Positions 42,761 to 55,147 of a stretch of 64,000 nucleotides of DNA are shown here, piece after piece. The translations under genes and the position numbers were made by a program. Within the stretch, counting starts at the first letter, position 1. Each line of letters opens with the position of its first letter. This stretch comes from Aphanomyces cochlioides (Eukaryota; Oomycota; Saprolegniomycetes; Saprolegniales; Verrucalvaceae). The stretch spans positions 744,001 to 808,000 of the forward strand of contig JAHQRK010000016.1 in the NCBI GenBank assembly GCA_019828595.1, read 5' to 3'. Under the pieces are notes generated by a model that was given only the letters and a program-made list of their open reading frames with translations, made no database searches and was not told the origin of the DNA.

Positions 42761-43784
42761 GGTGCAAACAATTTTGTTTGGACATGAATACATTCGCCAT
42801 TTTTGAATTTCAGGAAACCAAGTCGCAAAGTGACTGGGGCCGACAAAATGAAATCTACAATCCTTCTTCCGAATGCTGAAACTGTCCAGTGCTGATAGAA
42901 ACACATCCAGCGTTGCATGGGATTGTGGAAGCATCTTCATTTAACTTGACAGGACAACAATGTTGGCGATCGCAAGGCAGTGTCACTCTCTGTGCGACTT
43001 TCAAGGACGCCTCCAATCTAGCACCAGCAGATGCTTTGTGCCATAGTCGAGTGAGCGTATATGAAAACAGCGAGCAAAGAGTACATTGCGCGATTCTTTG
43101 CAATTCATCAGGGGTTTACACAACACGTGCCACGTGTGGTGAGTGGCTGTGCGTTGTAGTAGAAAATGATGTCGCTCTGTGCAATCGAAACTACAGTGTG
43201 CACACTGGCGATGCGAAAAACATTGCTTTCAACATTCACGGGCAATCTTTCTTTGATTGAATGTGCGTCGTCGTGTGATGCACGTGTGATGTTGCCGTAC
43301 CAAGTGAATGGTGGTGAGTGATACGTTTCCGATGAGGTACTCCCTGTGCATTGGTCTCTCGCTCAGGTATCGGTGTTGATTTTAGATATGTGTCATCAAA
43401 CTGACCAAAACGTTGTTGAGTGCGTTGGTACATGCGCCGTTAGAGGTGTTTTGCTTCTGGCAGAAATTTTGCCTCGACAGCAAATAAAATTTCTATCACA
43501 ATCCACGACGTCCAGTTTGTTTTGTTCACACATTCCGGCCTGAATCATAAAGCACGGACTGTACACAGGTATTCGCATTCTTCATGATAAGGCCTTCAAT
43601 ATGTTACAGTCCTCGAAGTATTTATACGCGCAACACCAAAAGGATGGCCACGTAAACGTCTAAAGTTGCCACTATACACTACAAGGGCCAAAGACATCCG
43701 AGATCTCTTTGTCGAAATCAATATCCGTTTGTGTCAGCATGGAAGAGATTTGACCAGAAATCTCTCTTTTTCCTAATCTTTGTG
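42761..43784. other. Intergenic region after CSE1
   Basis: A 123-codon Cys-rich plus-strand frame (42889-43260) has no recognised features and no good start. Treated as unsupported. Confidence 0.35.
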
Positions 43785-46330
43785 TATATCGAGAGTGAAA
43801 TACATGCTGTCTGTCGTCTCGAGTGAAATGCTTGCGACTTTTGTTCACACAACCTTCCACACGACACGGCCACAACCCCCCTCAGGACGAGATGTGGGTT
43901 GTTTCCACTCATGGAAAAGATTCTACTGTGAGCAACAGTGGTTATGAAGCCAACGTGCAAGAATCTTGTAGAACAGACACGAGCAGCCAGGCCATGACAA
44001 CAAAGATTTGACTGTCGCTTTTGACCACACACAACCGACTTCTGCTGTCGGTACCCGTTCATTTCACTGGAAAGTAATGACAGAGACAAATGCGAAGCAG
44101 TCTGAGAGAGGGATGAACAAAGTCGCTGTGGAGAAACATTTGGAGGTAAATAAATTGTCTAGTGCACGTAGGATGCCGTCATGATGTATTCTAAACCCAG
44201 TGGATATCAAGGACGTGATCTGATGCAAGTGGTACCGAGTACTGTGAGTGATGTACATGATTCAGTACGATATGCACCGATGGACACGAACCGCTCTCCA
44301 GCTTCTAAACAACGAGATGTGATGAAATGTGGGAGCGGTTGTGTGAACTTGGTTCACGTGTGAATGCAGAGCCAACTGTCGAATGCGATATACTCTTTCC
44401 CGAGTGCGATATTGTGTGGTTGATTGCGAATGGAGAGAGCAGACACAACACCCCTTGAAGAGAACTTCTACAAAGTCGAAGAGATGAAGCGACTTTGGTG
44501 ACGAGATATTGCAACGTACTACGAAAGGAAGAAACTCAATGATCTCATTTTCAATCTTGCTTGTCTATCGAGCTTTGCAATTATTGCGTTTGAGAATTGA
44601 AAGGATCTCTGTTAATAGTACTCCAGCAACTTTCGACGACGAACAATGCCTCATGCACAAACCACGTTGATGCATGTGATATCGTTGGCATATTAGCCAT
44701 AGACCTTGTCTCGTTTCTAACAACGATGTCTCCACACTCTGCTACATTGATTGTTTCGTTCACACGTGCTGTTTGGGGATTGTTGTGCGGAAAACTTTAT
44801 CGCGTGGAAATCTCGTGCACGTTAGCGAACCTGGCAATTTGAGCATTCTTGATGATCGACTGAGTCGTCTTTCAGTCAAATCAGTACAGTCCTTAAGCCA
44901 TCACGTTGACGGCGTCAGAGCATGATGTAGTGAACCCAACTTGATTCGCAAACCTTGTACTGTCCTTCGTCACTTACTCGACTGGCATCGTGAGGACACA
45001 GAATCCACTCCACACTCTTACCGTCATGCAAGACTCACACCACACACAGACAACGCGACCGACCGTGCCACAACAACATCCACTAAAAAATTTCACGTAC
45101 TTACGATTCTGCCTCACACAACGTCTTACTCAACTCGACCACAACCCGCTGGATTAGAGGCGTGGGGTTTTCACTCATTGACCGTCTACGGTAGTGTGCG
45201 ACACAACGCATGACCGTCGACTCGTGCATGTCGAACATAAGCGAACTGACTCATCTTGAAAACAATGTGCACGCCAAGATGATTCAAGGTCCATGTACAG
45301 TACCACATGCATCAACCACACGAGGATATCAATCCCATTCACGTCGTCCGACATGCTGCAGCGATCACTTCCAACTGTCCACCATGAACGCAATGTCCAT
45401 TGCTCCTGTCAAGTCGACCTCTGACTGCGCCATTCTCTACACGGTCACCCCCACGCAACTCCAAGTCCTCCAAGTGGTGCTCCAAGACCTCTGGGAGTTT
45501 GGACCAGACACCATCGACCCCGTCACACCCGAAACACTCCAGAAATGGGCCAACCAAGGCGAACTCGCTGTCGCCCTCGAACTCAAACCACAAGCCAACA
45601 CCATGTCCATCCAACAAGCACTCGACACCGCCATCCAACAACGACGTTCGTGTGACTCCGTCCAAGCCGTTGGCACGGTGCGCATGGCCAACATCCGCAC
45701 GGTGGAACGCACCCGTCAAGCTCTCGTTGACAACTTTTGTTCTCCTTGCTGCTCTCACAGTCGCTACCACTTGACACTTCGAGCTTCTCGTTGGGTTTGT
45801 ATTCGTTGACGACGCAGTCGTTCGAGCCACACCTGCCATTGCTTGGCTTGGAGATGGTTCCCCGTGTCCATGTCGGTCGCGACAGTGTGTCGTATTCGAC
45901 GACTGGGTTCGTTCGAAAGGGAGTCCGTGGGAGCGGTTTGTACCAACAGTTGGCGATGGGAAAGAGATTGTCGTATTTGCCCGAGTATTGCCGCACCGTC
46001 CAAGGGGGAAACAAAGCCTTTTGGTTCTTCACTGTGAGTGACCACGAGGGGGGACGCAAGCTCGCGTTGGCGTACATGAACATGATCGGTGCTTCGATCG
46101 CAGCTGTGGCAAAGGCACTCAAGTGGGGCAACGTCTCAGCTTGTCGTGTGGTGCACTGGGGTGCATGGGACCCAGCACATAACATTCCCATCCGTGGCTA
46201 CTTGGTGTGCATGGATCCACGCGTGGAGTGCCTCCGCCTTGCCAAATTGTAGACTAGAGTATTCAAGCTCGTATTATTTAATATCTATCGATCTTTGCGA
46301 TCATCCATGTCTTGTGTTTGAAGCGCATAG
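43785..46330 (+). repeat. Left arm of a 2.5-kb inverted repeat
   Basis: Reverse complement of 50911-53457. Paired positions add to 97241 from 46330 back to the A-run near 45088 and to 97242 beyond it, so there is a single one-base length change. A few substitutions occur near the outer end (43785-44000). Each arm carries one GNAT-like gene and about 1.6 kb upstream of it. Confidence 0.93.
45384..46252 (+). pseudogene. GNAT-like family protein, copy a (frameshifted)
   Basis: Member of a repeated family in this window (others at 50989, 55148, 60240, 61902). The first frame encodes MNAMSIAPVKSTSDCAILYT and the family block DLWEFGPDTIDPVTPETLQK..QGELAVAL. After QALVDNFCSP (about 45750) the homology shifts frame by one base to LPLDTSSFSLGLYSLTTQSF..VHVGRDSVSYSTTGFVRKGVRG and runs to 46252. 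GVRGSGLYQQLAMGK resembles motif A of GNAT acetyltransferases, the acetyl-CoA pyrophosphate loop. Paralogues without the shift read through. A 35-bp intron (GTTGACAACT..CTCACAG) would also restore the frame by removing NFCSP, which is less likely. It lacks the intron found in the copies at 60240 and 61902. Function unknown. Confidence 0.6.
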
Positions 46331-47187
46331 CTCGATTCCCCCCCTAAACTTGACACTCTAGCTATATCGAGCAATTCTAGACCGTCAAGACTTGCTAATA
46401 TTACGAGAGAGCTATTCCCATCCAGGCGGAGAGCATTTTAAGCCATTTACACGAAGAGCATACCTACAAGAAGCATGCAATCTACTTTGGAGAAAGTGAC
46501 AGTGAATGGTGGGAAAGAATATTTTCCAATTTGTATGGCAATATGAGTACTCTGAGATTTTGACTTGGAATTTGTATGACATGTCGCCTGAATCGAACCG
46601 CAATATTTCTTGAAGGCCGATGTGACCTTGAAGTTACAACAACGGTGGGACCACAGCGAGAGTCCTCCTCTCATCCATTTCACCAGAAGACTCGTTCCGA
46701 GAGCGTCAGGACTGAGCACGACGATGCACGCTCAGCTCGACCAAGATGAGATGGACGCGTACTATCAAGAGTTTCAGGTGATTATGAAAAATGCCGTCGC
46801 GAACAATGCGCGGTACAGTCAAAATGCAGCTGCCATCTTTGACGACGGCTATCGTTTGGCGTACGACAAGCCAAACTTCAAATCGTTCCGCCGACCTCAT
46901 CCATAGTCAAAGCATGACGATTTCCTCATGATGGGGGTGATCAATGCGAACTTGGACGACTTGGGCTATGCGCTCTACTCGGACAACTCACAGGACACGA
47001 AAATTATCTGTTCGCTCCTCCACGGAAGTGATTTCATCGATGGTGAAGTGATCCAGAACTCATCACAGTGGTCGATAGTATCCACGACCCAAATCAGAAA
47101 TTGATGGGTGCCGCATTAATTTTCAAAAACGAAGCCAACTCCTTGGAAATGCAGAAACCTTTAAAATTGGATACAAAATGTATTATA
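46331..47187. other. Spacer region inside the inverted repeat, unknown ORF fragment
   Basis: The frame 46610-46906 (LDQDEMDAYYQEFQVIMKNA..) looks protein-like but is not recognised and ends abruptly. Nothing else supported. Confidence 0.35.
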
Positions 47188-48071
47188 TTATGCAGTTATA
47201 CAGATCGAGAGTAAAATCGAATTATTTTTACTGTGAATCGATGTCGGAGATATCCGACAAATCGCTTGAACTACAGTACTTGCCACTTCAAAATCATCGT
47301 CTCCACCGCTAGGTTGGGCATCGTCAGTAGCATCTTGCTTGAATATAAAATCGTGCAGCTTGATTAATTCTCTATTTGCCTTGGAAATACAACCAAATAT
47401 TTGATCCGCCGTCAATGATTTAAAAGCATTTTGCAAACGTGCAAGTACTTCTTTAAAAGTCGTCTCACCCTTTACATAGGAACCACCTACTGAACCTTTA
47501 ACTATAGCCCATACTGTTTCAATAGGTTGCAAATTTGAGTGATGAGGGGGGGGGGTAAATAAAACAATATGCCCCTCACATTCAGCCATAGATTTAACAA
47601 CAGGAACAATATTGTTTTCAATAAATTTGCCAAGTTTTTCCCAAAGAATAGTTTTCGAATCTGTAATTAAAAAATCAATTCCATAGCGTTTGCAAGCCTC
47701 CATCAAAATAATTTTCTTGTTTCCTTTACGAGGTGTATCCCCAGGAAGCACTTTATGATAACTTGCATTATCCATAACAATGCAAGCATTTTTGATATTC
47801 TTATTTTTCAATTCTTGGAGTAATATTTTGAACCATTGAATAAAGTAATTGTTATCAAACATTGCATGATAATCTTTGGGCAATTTGTTAATTCTCTCCA
47901 CAATATCAAAGCCCAAAATAAGAGATGATAATTGTTTTTTACCACCTTCAAAATATCAGGAAATCCAATTGACCTAAAATATGCCTGTAGCATCAGAATA
48001 TCTAGACGTTCCCCCTTAGTGAGGGCTGCGTCGCGCTGTTTTTTAACATAGTTAACAATTTCATTTTTCAA
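47188..48071 (-). pseudogene. Tc1/mariner-superfamily transposase relic
   Basis: Two minus-strand frames, 48071-47808 and 47916-47188, overlap and fit one protein after a frameshift near 47915. The first starts MKNEIVNYVKKQRDAALTKG. The second holds the DDE catalytic region: CIVMDNASYHK (second Asp) and PPPHHSNLQPIETVWAIVKG (final Glu). The N-terminal helix-turn-helix region appears incomplete. The AT-rich flanks (about 48120-48240) carry repeated ATTTATAAAGG but no clear TIR pair. Inactive copy. Confidence 0.75.
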
Positions 48072-48653
48072 GTCTTCGTTGATGGTTCAGCGTCCACTCA
48101 TTGCACCAACAATTGAGAAATGGCAAAATTTATAAAGGAAAACTTTTATCAATTGTTATAGGTATTTATTGTAAGAGTAATTTCTCTAACATTTTACTAG
48201 TATCTCCCTCCAGTTTAGTACTAATTTATAAAGGTTATTAGATGGAAAGGGAAAAAGAATGCTGGTTTGATATGCATTCCCAAGTTTGAATCAACATAAG
48301 TTGCAAGTTATTGCGTTTCACAGTTTCTGGTTTTGCACAGAGACCCGTGCAACTTTGCACTCGCAAAATAGTAAAAAATTGCGACAATAGTGGGTCTCAG
48401 AGTAGGCAGCATCAACTTTTGGCAGCTTGACTTTTGTCCAATCGTAAACGTAGAAATAGCATGAACACTGACACCCCCAGTATTCGGGTCAGCAGCAGCA
48501 AGGTTCAATTGTGAAAGTCAGTGCCAGGCACTTGTTGCTCAAAAAGTGCTGGTAGCTGTTCGAAAAGCGCAAGAAGTGGAGATATTTGTGGATGCAACTC
48601 GACATGGAGGACGAGCTCGATGATGAGCTCGATGGTCGCTAGCGGGACTCATC

Positions 48654-49666
48654 TTGGCCGTCGAAGCCACACGATACTTGTCGGCTAGATCCAACTTGGC
48701 ATACCATACAACTCGATTTGCACATTATTTGAACGACATACCCGACTCTCGCTTTCGTAAATTCTTCCGTTTGGAGCGGTCATCTTTGGAGAGGCTTGTT
48801 TCGGTGCTGGAATCCACTCCAGCATTCACGTCTGCACATGGCAAGTTACGCAAAGCCCCTGTTGACCATCATTTATTGGTATTACTCTATAATTTGGGCA
48901 CATGCGGCAATGCAATATCAAACGACCACTTGTCTAGTTTCTTTGGAATTGGGAGCGGCACTGTTCACTCCTACATAGAACGTGGAATTTCTGCCGTTAT
49001 GTCAGTGTCTGGAGAGTACCTACGGTGGCCAAATCATTTGGAGGCGAATTCCATTGCAGACGAAATCCGTTGTTTGTATGGCTTTGATAACTGCATTGGC
49101 TTTGTGGATGGTACATTATTCCCGTTTGAAAACAAGCCATCTCTACACGGAGAGGACTATTATTCCGTAAGGGTTGTTACGCTCTTGCAGCACAAATTGT
49201 TTGTGATCATCATGGCGTTATAAGGAATATCTACACTGGATGGCCAGGCTCCACACACGACAATAGATTATGGAAGAATTGTGACCTCTACCTCCACCCC
49301 GCCATATACTTCTGCCCAAACCAGTTTATTGTTGGTGACTCAGCATACACAGCGAGCAAGTACTTGGTACCAACGTGTAAATCTCTCCCTCGTCAAACTC
49401 TGCCACCATGGAAAGAGTTTGTTAACGCGACACTTGCCCGTGGACGAATTAAAGCCGAGCACTGCATTGGGATGTTGAAGGGAAGATTTCAACATCTCAA
49501 ACACATTAGAAAGATTGTCGAAGACAAGAACAGTATGCTAAAGATCATACGCCTCATCCATTGTGCGTCCGTTTTGTACAATATACTTCTGACCGAGAAC
49601 GACGTTGTGCCAGATGCATGGATTGAGCTCTCGGCCCACTGTTTTTGCAATGTGAACAGTAGATGA
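48654..49666 (+). pseudogene. HARBI1-like transposase, frameshifted
   Basis: The frame 48654-49223 encodes SRFRKFFRLERSSLERLVSV and IGFVDGTLFPFENKPSLHGE (first catalytic Asp). Near 49165 one base is missing; the homology continues in another frame with RKGCYALAAQIVCDHHGVIR, IYTGWPGSTHDNRLW (second Asp), VGDSAY and RGRIKAEHCIGMLKGRFQHL (catalytic Glu), ending about 49666. The formal start codon is TTG; the true N-terminus is uncertain. The single shift is the only break I see. Confidence 0.82.
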
Positions 49667-49792
49667 TGTACATCGTGCTACCATCAAAATGGCGACGATG
49701 CAGACATGAGACTCGATGCGGACGATTCTACAAGAGATATAGTGGCCATGAAAATTTTAGAGAACAGCCCATTCTAATCTATGTTATAAAGA

Positions 49793-50678
49793 TTAGATAG
49801 GACATGCATGATCAATCTCTTCCTTGCTCCATCCTTTTCGTTCGAGTTCTTTTCGGGTTTCGATACGCCTGATACGCATAGCCATGGCAATTTCTTCGCG
49901 TTTCGCATCCAAACAGAGTTGGGCTTCTTCATACTTTGTTTCAAGCTTGGCCAAGCGATCTTCTCGGCTTTTTTCAATGATCAGTCTCTGCTCTTCAAGA
50001 GCTAAGTTCTGGGTTCTGTCTTCTTGACGCTGCTTCAACTACAAATGATTTTAGATTGAGATAACTAAGAGCTGTTTTTACTTCCAAATGCTTCATTTGA
50101 AGCGACTTTTCATTGAACTGTGCCCACTCGTCTAACTTGGCTTGCGCAACCTTCGCCGCCTGTTTTGAAGCCTTTGATTCTTCTTGGCTATTTTCCGAAT
50201 CGTTGTCACTAACACATAAGTCCGACGAAGTTGCAAGTGGTTGTGTAGATGCTCTGTCCCTCATGACACTGTCCAGAGAATAGTAGTGAGGACACATTTT
50301 TTCCACGTGTGCTCGAATAGACTCTTCATCTTCCACCCCTTGGCCGGTATTGTTGAGCCAGTCCGTGGTAGATCGATAAGTACTCTCTCGAACAGAAACC
50401 TTTTGGATGATATCCTTGGGTTTTCGATGGTAAATGCCATGTTGCTCCATACTACTCACAATCTCTTTGGCAAGAGCACCTTTGGTGAGACCACAGTTCT
50501 TGTCACCACCTTTCCATCTCGTGTAATTGGCTTCGTTGGACAGCCACGCAACAAGGACCTCCATACTGTTCATCCCACCGCCATCGCTGTCGTTCGTCCA
50601 CAGAATTCGCTGGCTCTGGACCTTCGAGCCATTCTTCTTGCTCTTGGCCAGCTCACCAGAAGACTCGGTCGACGCCAT
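49793..50678 (-). CDS. Second ORF of the PIF/Harbinger element (DNA-binding accessory protein)
   Basis: Two exons (50678-50082 and 50038-49793, intron 43 bp) give 280 residues from MASTESSGELAKSKKNGSKV. The central region RILWTNDSDGGGMNSMEVLV..NYTRWKGGDKNCGLTK..CPHYYSLDSVMRDR is a Trp-containing helical domain of the kind found in Myb/SANT-like transposon partner proteins. The C-terminus is a Glu/Arg/Gln-rich coiled coil. In Harbinger systems the partner protein brings the transposase into the nucleus and to the TIRs. No break is seen here. Confidence 0.7.
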
Positions 50679-50910
50679 GGATGGACGACTTTGAAACTGA
50701 CTTTCATTTACCTACTCTTAAGAACTTAGAAAAATAACAACCTGTGAAAACTGTTTCCTGCCAGAAGCCGAGATGCTAGCATCTTGGCATCTTCAATATT
50801 CAATTTTTGCCAATCATCAAATGATTTCCAAGCTGCCAAAAAAGATGCTGCCTACTCTGAGACCCACTAATAATTGATTTTGGGTCGTGGACGCTTTCGA
50901 CCACTGTCAA

Positions 50911-53457
50911 CTATGCGCTTCAAACACAAGACATGGATGATCGCAAAGATCGATAGATATTAAATAATACGAGCTTGAATACTCTAGTCTACAATTTGGC
51001 AAGGCGGAGGCACTCCACGCGTGGATCCATGCACACCAAGTAGCCACGGATGGGAATGTTATGTGCTGGGTCCCATGCACCCCAGTGCACCACACGACAA
51101 GCTGAGACGTTGCCCCACTTGAGTGCCTTTGCCACAGCTGCGATCGAAGCACCGATCATGTTCATGTACGCCAACGCGAGCTTGCGTCCCCCCTCGTGGT
51201 CACTCACAGTGAAGAACCAAAAGGCTTTGTTTCCCCCTTGGACGGTGCGGCAATACTCGGGCAAATACGACAATCTCTTTCCCATCGCCAACTGTTGGTA
51301 CAAACCGCTCCCACGGACTCCCTTTCGAACGAACCCAGTCGTCGAATACGACACACTGTCGCGACCGACATGGACACGGGGAACCATCTCCAAGCCAAGC
51401 AATGGCAGGTGTGGCTCGAACGACTGCGTCGTCAACGAATACAAACCCAACGAGAAGCTCGAAGTGTCAAGTGGTAGCGACTGTGAGAGCAGCAAGGAGA
51501 ACAAAAGTTGTCAACGAGAGCTTGACGGGTGCGTTCCACCGTGCGGATGTTGGCCATGCGCACCGTGCCAACGGCTTGGACGGAGTCACACGAACGTCGT
51601 TGTTGGATGGCGGTGTCGAGTGCTTGTTGGATGGACATGGTGTTGGCTTGTGGTTTGAGTTCGAGGGCGACAGCGAGTTCGCCTTGGTTGGCCCATTTCT
51701 GGAGTGTTTCGGGTGTGACGGGGTCGATGGTGTCTGGTCCAAACTCCCAGAGGTCTTGGAGCACCACTTGGAGGACTTGGAGTTGCGTGGGGGTGACCGT
51801 GTAGAGAATGGCGCAGTCAGAGGTCGACTTGACAGGAGCAATGGACATTGCGTTCATGGTGGACAGTTGGAAGTGATCGCTGCAGCATGTCGGACGACGT
51901 GAATGGGATTGATATCCTCGTGTGGTTGATGCATGTGGTACTGTACATGGACCTTGAATCATCTTGGCGTGCACATTGTTTTCAAGATGAGTCAGTTCGC
52001 TTATGTTCGACATGCACGAGTCGACGGTCATGCGTTGTGTCGCACACTACCGTAGACGGTCAATGAGTGAAAACCCCACGCCTCTAATCCAGCGGGTTGT
52101 GGTCGAGTTGAGTAAGACGTTGTGTGAGGCAGAATCGTAAGTACGTGAAATGGTTTTAGTGGATGTTGTTGTGGCACGGTCGGTCGCGTTGTCTGTGTGT
52201 GGTGTGAGTCTTGCATGACGGTAAGAGTGTGGAGTGGATTCTGTGTCCTCACGATGCCAGTCGAGTAAGTGACGAAGGACAGTACAAGGTTTGCGAATCA
52301 AGTTGGGTTCACTACATCATGCTCTGACGCCGTCAACGTGATGGCTTAAGGACTGTACTGATTTGACTGAAAGACGACTCAGTCGATCATCAAGAATGCT
52401 CAAATTGCCAGGTTCGCTAACGTGCACGAGATTTCCACGCGATAAAGTTTTCCGCACAACAATCCCCAAACAGCACGTGTGAACGAAACAATCAATGTAG
52501 CAGAGTGTGGAGACATCGTTGTTAGAAACGAGACAAGGTCTATGGCTAATATGCCAACGATATCACATGCATCAACGTGGTTTGTGCATGAGGCATTGTT
52601 CGTCGTCGAAAGTTGCTGGAGTACTATTAACAGAGATCCTTTCAATTCTCAAACGCAATAATTGCAAAGCTCGATAGACAAGCAAGATTGAAAATGAGAT
52701 CATTGAGTTTCTTCCTTTCGTAGTACGTTGCAATATCTCGTCACCAAAGTCGCTTCATCTCTTCGACTTTGTAGAAGTTCTCTTCAAGGGGTGTTGTGTC
52801 TGCTCTCTCCATTCGCAATCAACCACACAATATCGCACTCGGGAAAGAGTATATCGCATTCGACAGTTGGCTCTGCATTCACACGTGAACCAAGTTCACA
52901 CAACCGCTCCCACATTTCATCACATCTCGTTGTTTAGAAGCTGGAGAGCGGTTCGTGTCCATCGGTGCATATCGTACTGAATCATGTACATCACTCACAG
53001 TACTCGGTACCACTTGCATCAGATCACGTCCTTGATATCCACTGGGTTTAGAATACATCATGACGGCATCCTACGTGCACTAGACAATTTATTTACCTCC
53101 AAATGTTTCTCCACAGCGACTTTGTTCATCCCTCTCTCAGACTGCTTCGCATTTGTCTCTGTCATTACTTTCCAGTGAAATGAACGGGTACCGACAGCAG
53201 AAGTCGGTTGTGTGTGGTCAAAAGCGACTGTCAAATCTTTGTTGTCATGGCCTGGCTGCTCGTGTCTGTTCTACAAGATTCTTGCACGTTGGCTTCACAA
53301 CCACTGTTGCTCACAGTAGAATCTTTTCCATGAGTGGAAACAACCCACATCTCGTCCTGAGGGGGGTTGTGGCCGTGTCGTGTGGAAGGTTGTGTGAACA
53401 AAAGTCGCAAGCATTTCACTCGAGACGACAGACAGCATGTATTTCACTCCCGATATG
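50911..53457 (-). repeat. Right arm of the 2.5-kb inverted repeat
   Basis: Partner of 43785-46330. Confidence 0.93.
50989..51857 (-). pseudogene. GNAT-like family protein, copy b (frameshifted)
   Basis: Mirror image of copy a with the same translation in all frames and the same one-base frame break after NFCSP. The sharing of the break means it predates the duplication or was spread by gene conversion. Confidence 0.6.
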
Positions 53458-55147
53458 CACAGCGGGGATAAAATGAGAGAATTATCGTAGAACTGCATGT
53501 ACAATGTCTGAGTGAAATACGTAGTATTGAAGAGTTCCTTTGGAGAATTTGTCAGCGTGAAGAGCTACATTGTGGTACTTTGATAGATATATGACGTCAG
53601 GTAATCAAGTTCATATTTCATCGTCATATAGAGAGCTTTTGGGCAACCCAATATTGAAATCGACCACAGCATGAGGTATTCGCGAAGGCCTCTAGAGTCC
53701 CTTACGATTTGGACAACGATCACTGACCACGATGTGTGAACAAAACAAAAGATGCAGTGGATTGTGGAGGACTTGTGATTTCAGACGCGAACGCTACAGT
53801 AGCCTATACATACTAAATCGCTTGGGCATTTGTCGTAGTGGAGTGAGGGAAGCAACCTTGTCTGTTTGAGGTAGATTCTGGCACAAGGGCAATGCCATCA
53901 ACTGACCAGCATCATAGAGAAAAGGAAGCAGAACTTGTGCGATGGTTAAAATGAAGACATAGCATTATTTTGGCAAGAAAGAGAATATCGCATGTGGTAA
54001 TCTTTGTGGTTGCGAAGATGTTCTTTCAAAGCTCAGATAATAAACCTCCGTGTCTCTCCAGTCAAGCTCCAAAATGCAATACTATTGCAGTATTGCGCTG
54101 ACGAACTTAATCGAGCTATGGGTACTTCAGTACCTTCAATAGGTACCTAAGTACTCATGGGTTCTCATATCTTTGATGGTTACGACAAAAACAGCTTTGA
54201 GAGCTGTGGGTGCCATGTCAAAGGCAAAGACACTGAATGGAATTGTGAACAATCGGATGACTCACAAACTGCGCGACGAAGTGCGAAGCTCAAGGTTTCG
54301 TCCTTGAACGATTCTTGACCAAGTCCAATTGGAATTCAGACGATCAGTGGTGACAACAGACTTAAGATCTCACGAAACGCAACGACCTGCGAAGTGTTGC
54401 GAGTGTGAACGACACTGTTTTTTTTTAAAAGACTGTCGATGAAAAGAGTGTATAAGGTTTTTGAAAACTATTCGAAGTAATCGACAGCGCTCAAGATTGT
54501 CATGGTGTGTCGAGAGTTCTGAATTCATTCTTTCAAGAGGGATACGATACTTGAAACGTGTGATCTAAGAGCCAGCCATTAGGTGAACGATACAACATCA
54601 AAGCGATTCGAGTAGTTTCTCTAGTTTACTATTTTTAAGCAATGTATTTGAGGCGTAGAAACGTAGTGCCAGGAGAGTCCAAAGTACTGGTGAGTAATAA
54701 ATTGCCTGGACTTTCATCGGCTCATAAATGTGTATTTACATGGCCGTCACCGTGCTAGCGAGACAAAATGCAGGAAAATTCTTTGAATGGCTAGCACTAT
54801 TCACGGTGGTGATATTACTGAAGGAATTCATTCTTTATCGAGCACGCGAGCCAGACATTTCGACCATGCTGTCTTGCTTTAGCTATGGGGCCAAATAGTA
54901 TCAACCATATTCACTTCCAAAGTTCCTCTCAGTCACTCAAGTCAAAGACTCAATCGTCTATCAGTCATCCATCGTCGAAGACGTCAACGAGGTAACGACG
55001 AAAACTTCCTTTGTCCGAGCAGTAGCGCGTCGGATTTGTAGTACCCCCTGAATTCAACGTCGACAAAAATACTTCGAAACGGCAGTCGTAAGGAACTCTC
55101 ACCATTCATTTACTCGATTAATTTAGACTTCAAGTATGACGACGAGA
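53458..55147. other. Region without recognised gene
   Basis: About 1.7 kb with stops in all frames; a T-run near 54419-54426. Nothing supported. Confidence 0.5.

Larger units (their letters stand above)
48389..50868. mobile_element. PIF/Harbinger DNA transposon, about 2.48 kb
   Basis: The ends are inverted repeats beginning AGTGGGTCTCAGAGTAGGCA and continuing through GCATC and, after a small gap, TTTTGGCAGCTTG (about 45 bp). A 3-bp duplication AAT (48386-48388 and 50869-50871) fits the 3-bp target duplication of this superfamily. It encodes a HARBI1-type transposase (plus strand) and a second protein (minus strand), the standard two-gene layout. The transposase has one frameshift, so this copy is probably dead but could be mobilised in trans. 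Confidence 0.85.

Noticed and set aside
42889..43260. 123-codon Cys-rich frame after CSE1
   Set aside because: No recognised spacing of cysteines, no clear ATG context and no splice partners; may be chance.
51050..51902. Plus-strand 202- and 166-codon frames repeated at 45339-46191 and 55209-56037
   Set aside because: They are antisense frames of the GNAT-like genes and repeat only because those genes are repeated.
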